Shown: positions 52,048-60,425 of the stretch, piece by piece
Position numbering within the stretch: the first letter of the stretch is position 1
How the letters are laid out: each line of letters begins with the position of its first letter
Assembly (NCBI RefSeq): GCF_014650575.1
Contig: NZ_BMVF01000028.1
Coordinates: forward strand, 1 to 64,000
Direction of reading: 5' to 3'
DNA length: 64,000 bases
From: Streptomyces naganishii JCM 4654
GTDB taxonomy: Bacteria; Actinomycetota; Actinomycetes; Streptomycetales; Streptomycetaceae
The notes under the pieces: generated by a model
What the model was told of the DNA's origin: nothing
Database searches by the model: none
The model's input: only the letters and a program-made list of their open reading frames with translations
Program-made: the position numbers and the translations under genes

Positions 52048-52701
52048 GTGCTCTTGCTAGCTCTGGATACCGCCACCCCCGCCGTGACCGTCGCCCTGCA
52101 CGACGGCACGGCCGTCATCGCCTCGTCGAGCCAGGTGGACGCGCGCCGGCACGGAGAGCTGCTGCTGCCGGCCGTCGACCGGGTCCTCGCCGAGGCCGGG
52201 CTCGGTCTCGGCGCCCTCACGGGCATCGTCGCCGGCATCGGCCCCGGCCCCTACACCGGGCTGCGCGTCGGCCTGATGACCGCCGACACCTTCGGGCTCG
52301 CCCTCGGCATCCCCGTGCACGGCGTGTGCACGCTCGACGGCCTCGCCTACGCGGCCGACGTCCCCGGCCCCTTCGTCGTGGCCACCGACGCCCGCCGCAA
52401 GGAGGTCTACTGGGCCCGCTACGCCGACTCCCGCACCCGGGTCACCGACCCGGCCGTGGACCGGCCCGCCGACATCGCCGACGAGGTGCGCGACCTGCCC
52501 GCGGTCGGCGCGGGCGCCCTGCTCTACCCGGACACCTTCCCCAAGGCGCACGAGCCCGAGCACGTCTCGGCCGCCGCCCTCGCCTCGCTGGCCGCCGAGC
52601 GGCTGGCCGCCGGTGAGGAGCTGCCCGCGCCCCGGCCGCTGTACCTGCGCCGGCCCGACGCCCAGGTGCCCGCGAACTACAAGGTGGTCACCCCGAAGTG
52701 A
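52048..52701 (+). CDS. tsaB: tRNA t6A biosynthesis protein TsaB
   Basis: 217 residues; the ASKHA-fold partner of TsaD in t6A synthesis. LALDTATPAVTVALHDG and GPGPYTGLRVGLMTAD are the family motifs. GTG 52048, probably leaderless. It overlaps rimI by 4 bases (GTGA). Confidence 0.95.
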   Translation: MLLLALDTATPAVTVALHDGTAVIASSSQVDARRHGELLLPAVDRVLAEAGLGLGALTGIVAGIGPGPYTGLRVGLMTADTFGLALGIPVHGVCTLDGLAYAADVPGPFVVATDARRKEVYWARYADSRTRVTDPAVDRPADIADEVRDLPAVGAGALLYPDTFPKAHEPEHVSAAALASLAAERLAAGEELPAPRPLYLRRPDAQVPANYKVVTPK

Positions 52702-53192
52702 CCGTGCGACTGCGCGAGATGCGCTGGTGGGACATCGACCCGGTCCTGGAGCTCGAGAAGGACCTGTTCCCCGAGGACGCCTGGTCCAGGGGCATGTTCT
52801 GGTCCGAACTGGCCCACGCGCGGGGCCCCGAGGCGACCCGGCGGTACGTCGTGGCGGAGGAGGACGGCCGGGTCGTCGGATACGCCGGGCTCGCCGCCTC
52901 CGGCGACCTGGGGGACGTCCAGACCATCGCCGTGGTCCGCGGGCTGCAGGGCAGCGGCCTCGGTCGGCGGCTGCTGACCGAGCTGCTGAAGGCGGCCACC
53001 GCCTTCGAGTGCCACGAGGTCATGCTGGAGTGCCGGGTCGACAACGTCCGCGCCCAGAAGCTCTACGAGCGCTTCGGCTTCGAGCCGATCGGCTTCCGGC
53101 GCGGTTACTACCAGCCGGGCAACGTCGACGCCCTGATCATGCGCCTGACCGACCCGTCCGCTTCAGTACAAGGAACCGAGACCAATGGCTGA
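52698..53192 (+). CDS. rimI: ribosomal protein S18-alanine N-acetyltransferase (GNAT)
   Basis: 164 residues. GNAT fold with IAVVRGLQGSGLGRRLLTEL (acetyl-CoA loop), LECRVDNVRAQKLYERFGF and GFRRGYY. Between tsaB and tsaD, the conserved place. It overlaps both neighbours (4 and 8 bases), so one mRNA with translational coupling is likely. The true substrate in Streptomyces is not certain. Confidence 0.93.
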   Translation: MTVRLREMRWWDIDPVLELEKDLFPEDAWSRGMFWSELAHARGPEATRRYVVAEEDGRVVGYAGLAASGDLGDVQTIAVVRGLQGSGLGRRLLTELLKAATAFECHEVMLECRVDNVRAQKLYERFGFEPIGFRRGYYQPGNVDALIMRLTDPSASVQGTETNG

Positions 53193-54297
53193 CGAACCGC
53201 TCGTCCTCGGCATCGAGACCTCCTGCGACGAGACCGGCGTCGGCATCGTGCGCGGCACCACCCTGCTGGCCGACGCCGTCGCCTCCAGCGTCGACGAGCA
53301 CGCCCGTTTCGGCGGTGTGGTGCCCGAGGTCGCCTCGCGGGCCCATCTGGAGGCGATGGTCCCGACCATCGAGCGCGCGCTGAAGGAGGCCGGGGTCGGC
53401 GCGAAGGACCTCGACGGCATCGCGGTCACCGCCGGACCCGGCCTGGCCGGGGCCCTGCTGGTCGGCGTCTCGGCGGCCAAGGCGTACGCCTACGCGCTCG
53501 GCAAGCCGCTCTACGGCGTCAACCACCTCGCCTCCCACATCTGCGTGGACCAGCTGGAGCACGGCCCGCTGCCGGAGCCGACGATGGCGCTGCTGGTCAG
53601 CGGCGGGCACTCCTCCCTGCTGCTGTCCGAGGACATCACCGCGGACGTGCGTCCCATGGGCGCGACCATCGACGACGCGGCCGGCGAGGCCTTCGACAAG
53701 ATCGCCCGCGTGCTCGACCTCGGCTTCCCCGGCGGCCCGGTCATCGACCGCTACGCGCGCGAGGGCGACCCGGAGGCCATCGCCTTCCCGCGCGGCCTGA
53801 CCGGCCCCAGGGACGCGGCGTACGACTTCTCCTTCTCCGGTCTGAAGACGGCGGTGGCCCGCTGGATCGAGGCGAAGCGGGCGGCCGGCGAGGAGGTCCC
53901 GGTCCGTGACGTGGCCGCCTCCTTCCAGGAGGCCGTGGTGGACGTGCTGACCCGCAAGGCCGTACGGGCCTGCCGGGACGCGGGCGTGGACCACCTGATG
54001 ATCGGCGGCGGCGTGGCCGCCAACTCCCGCCTGCGCGTGCTGGCCCAGGAGCGCTGCGAGGCGGCCGGCATCCGGCTGCGTGTGCCCCGGCCCAAGCTGT
54101 GCACGGACAACGGCGCGATGGTGGCTGCCCTCGGCGCGGAGATGGTCGCGCGCGGCCGGGCGGCCTCGGACTGGGACCTGTCGGCGGACTCCTCGCTGCC
54201 GGTGACCGACCCGCACGTGCCGGGCCGGGCGCACGCGCACGGCGCGCAGTCCCACGACCACGTGCACGAGGTCGGCGAGGAGAACCTCTACTCATGA
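53185..54297 (+). CDS. tsaD: tRNA N6-threonylcarbamoyladenosine transferase TsaD
   Basis: 370 residues. IETSCDETGVG at the start, metal-binding His114 and His118 in NHLASHIC, LLVSGGHSSLL, and GGVAANSRLR. The C-terminal 25 residues are His-rich and extra compared with E. coli (337). ATG 53185; it overlaps rimI by 8 bases and the next small gene by 4. Confidence 0.96.
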   Translation: MADEPLVLGIETSCDETGVGIVRGTTLLADAVASSVDEHARFGGVVPEVASRAHLEAMVPTIERALKEAGVGAKDLDGIAVTAGPGLAGALLVGVSAAKAYAYALGKPLYGVNHLASHICVDQLEHGPLPEPTMALLVSGGHSSLLLSEDITADVRPMGATIDDAAGEAFDKIARVLDLGFPGGPVIDRYAREGDPEAIAFPRGLTGPRDAAYDFSFSGLKTAVARWIEAKRAAGEEVPVRDVAASFQEAVVDVLTRKAVRACRDAGVDHLMIGGGVAANSRLRVLAQERCEAAGIRLRVPRPKLCTDNGAMVAALGAEMVARGRAASDWDLSADSSLPVTDPHVPGRAHAHGAQSHDHVHEVGEENLYS

Positions 54298-54560
54298 CGG
54301 TCGCGCTGATGTGGGAGGCCCGCGCGGCCGAGGGCCGGGGCGGGGAACTCCTCGACTGGGCCCGCGCCCAGCGGCTCGACCGGACCCCGCTGCGCCGCGA
54401 GTCCTTCCGCGCCCCCGGGGACCGCGTCCTCGTCATCACCTGGTGGGACGCGGCCTACGACGCCGAGCTGCCCGAACTGCCCGAGCCGGACGGGGATGTG
54501 GTGAGCCGGCCGGTGCACCGGTGGCGTTTCGAGTCGGCGGGCGAGGAGCCGCCCCGCTGA
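54294..54560 (+). CDS. small hypothetical protein, possibly dimeric alpha-beta barrel
   Basis: 88 residues, ATGA overlap with tsaD. VALMWEARAAEGRGGELLDW and VLVITWWDAA resemble the antibiotic-monooxygenase (ABM) ferredoxin-like fold, but the match is by eye only. The protein ends in a basic tail. It is the last gene of the tsaB-rimI-tsaD run. Confidence 0.7.
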   Translation: MTVALMWEARAAEGRGGELLDWARAQRLDRTPLRRESFRAPGDRVLVITWWDAAYDAELPELPEPDGDVVSRPVHRWRFESAGEEPPR

Positions 54561-54586
54561 AGTGGCGCCCCGCGCGATCGGTGCGC

Positions 54587-54592
54587 TATGAT
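54587..54592 (+). promoter_or_regulatory. -10 box of the predicted small RNA
   Basis: TATGAT; a weak TGGCGC lies 18 bases upstream. Predicted start near 54599. Confidence 0.5.
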
Positions 54593-54598
54593 CATCAC

Positions 54599-54744
54599 AC
54601 GCGAACGGCCGGAACAGTGGCCCGGACGCAGTGCGTTGGTGGTCCAAGGAAAGACGTCCCGCTTCCTGCGGGGAGATGCAGGTGCAAGGCCTGCCCGGCG
54701 CTCCACTCACCCCGCCCCCGGTCTTCCGGGGGCGGGGTTCTTTT
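54599..54744 (+). ncRNA. structured small RNA, candidate, about 145 nt
   Basis: It lies between the stop at 54560 and a convergent gene. After a TATGAT box come three small hairpins: TTGG-TGGT-CCAA (54636-54647), CCCGC-TTCCT-GCGGG (54658-54672) and GCAGG-TGCAAGG-CCTGC (54678-54694), then a strong terminator. The third has a 7-base loop that resembles a tRNA T-loop. No ORF of value is in it. I recall similar sequence in other Streptomyces but cannot name a family. Confidence 0.55.
54710..54744 (+). terminator. strong intrinsic terminator
   Basis: 12-bp stem CCCCGCCCCCGG, loop TCTT, CCGGGGGCGGGG, then TTCTTTT. Also serves the convergent GH3 gene in part. Confidence 0.8.
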
Positions 54745-54752
54745 CGTCGGTG

Positions 54753-57104
54753 TCACTCCGCCGCCGACACGGACGCCTCGCAGCGCAGCCGGCGCCCCGG
54801 GCCCGGCTCCCGCACCGCTCCCGTCAGTTCCAGCCGCGCGGTGTGGCGTACGTCCGCCGCCGAGCCGCCCAGCCTGAGTTCCAGCGCGCCCGGTTCGACG
54901 ATCCGCCGTCCCGAGCGGTCGGTGAACGCGGACAGGTCGGCGTGGAAACGGAAGGTGACCCGCTTCGCCTCACCCGGAGCCAGGTGCACGCGCTGGTAGC
55001 CGACGAGCCGGACGTCCGGGCGGGTGACCGAGGCCACCGGGTCGTGCAGGTAGAGCTGCACCACGTCCGCGCCCTCGCGGCCGCCGGTGTTGCGGACGGT
55101 GAGGGAGAGGTCGTACCAGCCGTCCGTGCCGACCTCGATGACATCGTTGCCCGTGCCGCTGTCCCCGTTGTCGCCGAAGCCGCCGAAGTCCTCCCAGGCG
55201 AACGTCGTGTACGAGCCGCCGTGCCCGAACGCGTACAGCGGGGTCGGGTCCAGGCTGCTCACCTCGCCCGCCAGGCCCAGCGGCGGCTGGAGGTAGGTCC
55301 ACGGCTGGCCGCCCGGTCCGCGCGGCACGCTCACCGGCAGCCGGCCCGAGGGGTTCACCCGGCCCGAGAGCACGCCCGCGACCGCCGGGCCGCCCTCCTC
55401 GCCGGGGAAGAACGCCTGCACCGCCGCGCCGAGCCGGCCGTCCCAGCGGCCGAGCGCGTAGGGCCGGCCGGTGAGCAGCACCAGAACCACCGGGACACCG
55501 GTGGCGACCAGCGCGTCCAGCAACTCGCCCTGCACGCCAGGCAGTTCGAGGTCGGCCACATCGCAGCCCTCGCCCGAAGTGCCCCGGCCGAACAGGCCCG
55601 AGCGGTCGCCCAGCACCGCCACGCACACCTCGGCCTCCGAGGCCCGCGCCACCGCCTCCCCGAAACCGGAGACGCAATCGCCGGAGACCTCGCAGCCCTC
55701 GGTGAACGTCACTTTCGCGTCCGGGAGTTCGGCGCGCAGGGCGTCCAGCAGGGTGGGGATCTCGATGCCCGTCTCCACCTCCGGGTGCAGGGTGCCCACG
55801 TGGGAGGGGAAGGAGTAGCAGCCGAGCATGGCCAGCGCGTCGGCCGCCCGGGGGCCGACCACCGCGATCCGGGTGTCCGGCGCGAGCGGCAGGACGCCGC
55901 CCGGGTTGGCCAGCAGCACCACCGACTCCTCGGCGAGGCGGCGGGCCACCGCGCGGTTCGCCGGGGAGTCCAGGTCGACCGGCCCTGCCGCCGCGTCCGG
56001 TGCGCGCCGGTCCCAGTCCTCGTCCAGCAGCCCCAGTTCGCACTTCTGGAGCAGGACGCGGCGGGCCGCGCGGTCCACCAGCGCCTCCGGGACCTTCCCC
56101 GACCGCACGGCGGCCACCAGGTCGTTGCCGTAGCACTTCACCGTGGGCAGTTCGACGTCGATGCCGGCCTCCAGGGCCAGGCCGGCGGAGTCCGCCGGTC
56201 CCGCGGCGACCCGGTGCAGGGTCTGGAGGAAGTCGATCGCGAAGTAGTCGGCCACCACCGTGCCGGTGAAGCCCCACTCCTCGCGCAGCAGCCCGGTGAG
56301 CAGGCCCGGGTCGGCGGACGCGGGCACGCCGTCGGTCTCCGTGTAGGCGGCCATCACCGAGCGCGCGCCGCCCTCGCGCAGCGCCATCTCGAAGGGCGGC
56401 AGCGTGATGTCGGCGAACTCGCGGGTGCCGGCCCGCACCGGGGCGAGGTTGCGGGCGCCCGCCGAGGAGGCGTACCCGGCGAAGTGCTTGAGCGTGGCGA
56501 CCACGCCCGCCGACTGAAGGCCCCGCACATAGGCGGTGCCGATCGTGCCGACCAGGTACGGGTCCTCGCCGATGGTCTCCTCCACGCGGCCCCAGCGGGG
56601 GTCGCGGACCACGTCCAGGACGGGGGCCAGGCCCTGGTGCACGCCCACCGAGCGCATGTCGTGGCCGATGCGCGCGGCCATCTCCTCCACCAGTGCGGGG
56701 TCGAAGGTGGCGCCCCAGGCCAGCGGGACCGGGTACGCGGTCGCACCCCAGGCGGTGAAGCCGGCCAGGCACTCCTCGTGGGCGACGGCCGGGATGCCGA
56801 AGCGGCCGGCCTCGGCGATGCGGCGCTGGGCGAGGGCGAGCGCCTGCGCGCCGAGCGCCGGGTCCACGGGCGCGGTGCCGAAGGAGCGGGTGAGCTGGCC
56901 GAGGCCGAGCGTGATCAGCTCCTCCCAGTCGTAGTCGGAGTTCATCGCCTGCTGGTGCGGGGCGACTCCGTCGCCGTCCGTGGCGGCGCCCACCCACACT
57001 CCGTACAGCTGGGCGGTCTTCTCCTGGAGGGTCATCCGGGAGAGCAGGTCGTCGACGCGGGCGGCGGCGGGCAGGGCGGGGTCGCGCCAGGGGGCGGTGC
57101 TCAT
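54753..57104 (-). CDS. GH3 beta-glycosidase (beta-xylosidase or beta-glucosidase)
   Basis: 783 residues, no signal peptide, so intracellular. N-terminal TIM barrel with LAPVLDVVRDPRWGR, KHFAGY (206-211) and the nucleophile Asp286 in TVVADYF. The second domain has VVLLVLLTGRPYALG-type features and the C-terminal Fn3-like domain is present. As the last gene behind an ABC importer it should hydrolyse the imported short oligosaccharide, in the manner of bxlA or bglC. Specificity cannot be read from the sequence. Confidence 0.92.
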   Translation of the reverse strand: MSTAPWRDPALPAAARVDDLLSRMTLQEKTAQLYGVWVGAATDGDGVAPHQQAMNSDYDWEELITLGLGQLTRSFGTAPVDPALGAQALALAQRRIAEAGRFGIPAVAHEECLAGFTAWGATAYPVPLAWGATFDPALVEEMAARIGHDMRSVGVHQGLAPVLDVVRDPRWGRVEETIGEDPYLVGTIGTAYVRGLQSAGVVATLKHFAGYASSAGARNLAPVRAGTREFADITLPPFEMALREGGARSVMAAYTETDGVPASADPGLLTGLLREEWGFTGTVVADYFAIDFLQTLHRVAAGPADSAGLALEAGIDVELPTVKCYGNDLVAAVRSGKVPEALVDRAARRVLLQKCELGLLDEDWDRRAPDAAAGPVDLDSPANRAVARRLAEESVVLLANPGGVLPLAPDTRIAVVGPRAADALAMLGCYSFPSHVGTLHPEVETGIEIPTLLDALRAELPDAKVTFTEGCEVSGDCVSGFGEAVARASEAEVCVAVLGDRSGLFGRGTSGEGCDVADLELPGVQGELLDALVATGVPVVLVLLTGRPYALGRWDGRLGAAVQAFFPGEEGGPAVAGVLSGRVNPSGRLPVSVPRGPGGQPWTYLQPPLGLAGEVSSLDPTPLYAFGHGGSYTTFAWEDFGGFGDNGDSGTGNDVIEVGTDGWYDLSLTVRNTGGREGADVVQLYLHDPVASVTRPDVRLVGYQRVHLAPGEAKRVTFRFHADLSAFTDRSGRRIVEPGALELRLGGSAADVRHTARLELTGAVREPGPGRRLRCEASVSAAE

Positions 57105-57149
57105 GGAACTCCTGTCAGTGACGTCGGGAGGGGGTGCGGGCCGGGGTGC

Positions 57150-58052
57150 TCACTTGCCGCCCACGCCCATCAGGCCGCCCACGAGGGCGCGCCGGGCCAC
57201 CAGGTAGACGGCGAAGATCGGGATGCCGGAGAGGACGACCGAGGCGAGCAGGGCGGGGATGTTCACGCCGAACTGGCTGACGTAGTTGAACAGGCCGAGC
57301 GTCAGCACGCGCGGGCCGTCGGACTGGGTGAAGATCAGCGGGAAGAGGAGGCCGTTCCACGCCTGGAGCGCCGCGTAGATGACGACGGTGCTGATGCCGC
57401 CCTTGGCCATCGGGACGACCAGCTGGAACAGCATGCGGGTGGTCGAGGCGCCGTCCAGGGCCATCGCCTCGTACATCTCCTCGGAGATGTCCCGCAGGGT
57501 GCCGGTGAGGATCAGCACCGACACCGGCATCGCGAAGGCCGCCGTCGGCAGGATGATCGCGAGGAGGCTGTCGTAGAGGTTCAGCTTGGCGATCATCAGG
57601 TAGAGGGGGACGACGACCGCCTGCGCGGGAATGGCCACGCCCAGCAGGAACAGCCGGAAGGCGGCGCCCGACCAGAAGGTGCGCGAGCGCACGGCCACGT
57701 AGGACAGCGGCACGCACAGGACCACGACGACCGCCACCACGGCCGCCGCCACGATCGCGGTGTTCAGCAGGAGGTGGCCGAAGCCGTTGTGCAGGACCGT
57801 GTCGTAGTTGTCGAAGGTGGGGTCGGTGGGCGGCATGAGGGCGTTCTTGCCCAGCGCCTTGTCCTGGTGGGTCAGCGACGACGAGATCATCGCGTAGATC
57901 GGGACGATCACGACGGCCAGCCACACCACCGAGCCGACGCCGGCCAGCGGGTTGGGGCGCCTGGTCCAGTGGCGGCGGCCGGTGGCGCGGGCGGCCGGGC
58001 CCGGCTCGGCGGCCCTCACGCGGCTCGGGCGCCGCAACGTGTCGTGTGACAC
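57150..58052 (-). CDS. ABC sugar transporter permease (MalG type)
   Basis: 300 residues, six membrane helices. The EAA loop is visible: YEAMALDGASTTRMLFQLVVPMAK. It forms the membrane channel with the next permease. GTG start 4 bases after the stop of the first permease. No ATPase is encoded nearby; Streptomyces use the shared MsiK for such importers. Confidence 0.93.
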   Translation of the reverse strand: MSHDTLRRPSRVRAAEPGPAARATGRRHWTRRPNPLAGVGSVVWLAVVIVPIYAMISSSLTHQDKALGKNALMPPTDPTFDNYDTVLHNGFGHLLLNTAIVAAAVVAVVVVLCVPLSYVAVRSRTFWSGAAFRLFLLGVAIPAQAVVVPLYLMIAKLNLYDSLLAIILPTAAFAMPVSVLILTGTLRDISEEMYEAMALDGASTTRMLFQLVVPMAKGGISTVVIYAALQAWNGLLFPLIFTQSDGPRVLTLGLFNYVSQFGVNIPALLASVVLSGIPIFAVYLVARRALVGGLMGVGGK

Positions 58053-58056
58053 CTCG

Positions 58057-58953
58057 TCACATTCCTTCCCTGGTGCTGCGCATGGCGCCGAAGCCGGACA
58101 GCCTGACCAGCACGAGCGACAGCGCGGTGGCGGCCACGACGAGGAAGGACGCGACGGCGCTCGCGTAGCCGAAGTCGTAGTTCTTGAAGCCCGCCTCGTA
58201 CATCAGGTACGGCAGGATCGCGGTGTCCGTGCCCGGGCCGCCCTGGGTGAGGATCAGCACGGTCTCGAAGTACGTCAGCGAGCCGACGATCATCAGCACG
58301 GTCGAGGTGGTCGCCGTGTTGCGCAGCTGGGGCAGGGTGATGGAGAAGAACTGACGGTAGCGGCCGGCGCCGTCCATCGCGGCCGCCTGGTAGAGGACCT
58401 CGGGGATCTGCCGCGCGCCGCCCTGGTAGATCAGGGTGTGGAAGGGGATGAACTGCCAGCCGCCGACGAAGACGATGGCCAGGAAGGCGCCGGAGGTCGT
58501 GCCGAGCGTGTCCCCGCGGACGATGCCGAAGTTCGGGTCGAGCAGCGCGTAGAACAGCAGCGAGATCGCCGTCGAGGAGACCAGGAACGGCACGAAGAAG
58601 ACCGCGGACAGCACGGCCCGGTTGCGCTGGCGCCCCGCCGCCCAGACCCCGAGCAGCAGTGACACCACCGTCTGGAAGGCCCAGCTGACGACGGTCAGCA
58701 GCACGGTCACCGTCAGCGACTGGGTCAGCCGCGGGTCGTGGATCAGCTTGCGCCAGTTGTCGAGGCCGGCCGGCTGGGGATCGCCCAGGCCGTTCCACTT
58801 GGTGAAGGACAGGTAGAACGCCAGCGCCATGGGGACGACGGCGAAGAAGGTGAAGAACAGCACGCCGGGCAGGACCCAGGCGGCGTGCGGACGGCCGGTC
58901 CGCACGCCCTGCCGGGCCCTGCCCCTTGGCCGGGTGGTGACCGACGGGCTCAC
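58057..58953 (-). CDS. ABC sugar transporter permease (MalF type)
   Basis: 298 residues, six membrane helices. EAA loop: YQAAAMDGAGRYRQFFSITLP. GTG start overlaps the stop of the binding-protein gene by 4 bases. Partner of the MalG-type permease. Confidence 0.93.
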   Translation of the reverse strand: MSPSVTTRPRGRARQGVRTGRPHAAWVLPGVLFFTFFAVVPMALAFYLSFTKWNGLGDPQPAGLDNWRKLIHDPRLTQSLTVTVLLTVVSWAFQTVVSLLLGVWAAGRQRNRAVLSAVFFVPFLVSSTAISLLFYALLDPNFGIVRGDTLGTTSGAFLAIVFVGGWQFIPFHTLIYQGGARQIPEVLYQAAAMDGAGRYRQFFSITLPQLRNTATTSTVLMIVGSLTYFETVLILTQGGPGTDTAILPYLMYEAGFKNYDFGYASAVASFLVVAATALSLVLVRLSGFGAMRSTREGM

Positions 58954-60260
58954 TTCAGCCCCTTGAGCGCGGACACGAACTGCTCGGGCGAGGACTTGCC
59001 GACGAACAGCTTGTTGATCTCCGTCAGCATCGGCTGCTGCCAGCCCGGGTCGACCGCCTGGTCCCAGCTCAGCGTGAACGCCGGGGCCTGCTGCACCATC
59101 TGGTACTGGTACTTGGCGAACTCCGGGTTCGGGGAGGAGTCCAGCATCTTCGCCGCGATGGTGGTGGTCGGGACGTCACCGTTGGCGATCAGGGCCTTGG
59201 TGTACGTCTCGGAGGCGCAGTCGCGCAGGAAGGCGATGGCGGCGTCCTTGTTGGAGACCCGGGAGTTCACCGACCAGTAGTTGTTGGGGTTGCCGACGAC
59301 GTTGCGGATGTCGCCCGAGCCGCCGTCGAACTTCGGGAAGGCGCACCAGCCCACGTCCTTCTTCGCGAAGTCGGGGAAGATGCCGAGCAGTGTGGAGAAC
59401 TCCCAGGAACCCATCAGGTGCATCGCCGCCTTGCCCTTGGCGAAGGCCGCGGACGCGCCGTGGTTGTTGTACGACACCGAGCTGTAGCCCTGGCCGAAGG
59501 CGCCGTCGTCGATGAGCTGCTTGACCGTCTGCGCTGCCTTGAGGACGGCCGGGTCGCCCCAGCCGGAGGCGTCGCCGTCCTTGATCTTGGCGAAGACCTG
59601 GGGGCCGCCGATGCGGTCGACGAGGTACTCCAGCCACATCAGCTCGGGCCAGATGTCGGCGCCGCCGAGCGCGAACGGGGTGACGCCCGCCTTCTTCAGC
59701 TTGGCGTTGACGTCGAGCAACTGGTCCCAGGTGGTGGGCGGTTGCAGCTTGTGCTGCGCGAACAGGGTCTTGTTGTAGAAGAGGACCACCGGCTGGGTGC
59801 CGCGCATGGGGATGCCGTACATCCTGCCCTTGAGGGCGCCCGCGTCCAGGACGGTCCGCAGGAAGCCGTCCCTGAGGACCGCGTCGGACTTGATGGTGTC
59901 GGTGAGGTCGATCAGCCGGCCGGCCTCCTGGTAGGCCTTGATCGAGCCGCCGCCCCAGTTGAAGAAGACGTCGGGGGCGTTGGGCGACCCCATCGCCGTG
60001 CGCAGCTTGGCCGGGTAGTCGGCGGCGGGGATCTTCTGCAGTCTGACCTTGCCGCCGGCCTTCTTGGCGGCCGCCGAGCCGTTGAACCGGTCGACCTGCG
60101 CGGTCTGTATCTTCGCCGCGTCGTCGCCGTACACCATCGCGGTGACCGTGCCGCCGGAGCCGCCGGAGCCGCTGCCGGAACCGCAGGCGGTCAGGCCGGC
60201 GGCCGAGATCAGGGTGGTGGCGCCGGCGCCGAGGAACCAGCGCCTGCTGTAGGACTCCAT
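58950..60260 (-). CDS. ABC sugar-binding lipoprotein with Tat-type signal
   Basis: 436 residues. SRRWFLGAG at 5-13 is a Tat motif and the lipobox ends at Cys26 (LTAC), so a Tat-exported lipoprotein is predicted. The mature part is a family 1 solute-binding protein. By layout (binding protein, two permeases, GH3, divergent LacI gene) the ligand is likely a xylo- or gluco-oligosaccharide, as in bxlE. Start at ATG 60260 with GAGAGGTG upstream. Confidence 0.92.
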   Translation of the reverse strand: MESYSRRWFLGAGATTLISAAGLTACGSGSGSGGSGGTVTAMVYGDDAAKIQTAQVDRFNGSAAAKKAGGKVRLQKIPAADYPAKLRTAMGSPNAPDVFFNWGGGSIKAYQEAGRLIDLTDTIKSDAVLRDGFLRTVLDAGALKGRMYGIPMRGTQPVVLFYNKTLFAQHKLQPPTTWDQLLDVNAKLKKAGVTPFALGGADIWPELMWLEYLVDRIGGPQVFAKIKDGDASGWGDPAVLKAAQTVKQLIDDGAFGQGYSSVSYNNHGASAAFAKGKAAMHLMGSWEFSTLLGIFPDFAKKDVGWCAFPKFDGGSGDIRNVVGNPNNYWSVNSRVSNKDAAIAFLRDCASETYTKALIANGDVPTTTIAAKMLDSSPNPEFAKYQYQMVQQAPAFTLSWDQAVDPGWQQPMLTEINKLFVGKSSPEQFVSALKGLK

Positions 60261-60334
60261 GTGACGGCACCTCTCACGAAGGTCGGAGATCTTGGGGGAA
60301 CGAGGCTCGGAGCCCGGGGGCCGATGCTCGTAGC

Positions 60335-60366
60335 CGAATGTTTCGCTTGCTACTTCGAATGTTCCG
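60335..60366. promoter_or_regulatory. two operator-like boxes in the divergent region
   Basis: CGAATGTTTCG (60335-60345, perfect CGAA/TTCG dyad) and CGAATGTTCCG (60356-60366) have centres 21 bases apart, two helix turns. BxlR-type LacI regulators bind CGAA-n-TTCG dyads, from memory. They lie between the binding-protein and regulator starts. Confidence 0.6.
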
Positions 60367-60425
60367 GGAACCTAAGACGGTGGAGGGGGTTCGTCAAGGG
60401 GTCGCGCAGAGATACGATCGCCGCC

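Noticed and set aside
54601..54706. Possible tRNA gene
   Set aside because: A T-arm-like hairpin is present, but the D and anticodon arms and the acceptor stem do not fit a cloverleaf.
54588..58049. Very long plus-strand ORF (over 1100 codons) antisense to the GH3 and permease genes
   Set aside because: Arg/Gly/His-rich shadow of real genes on the minus strand; no motif, poor start.
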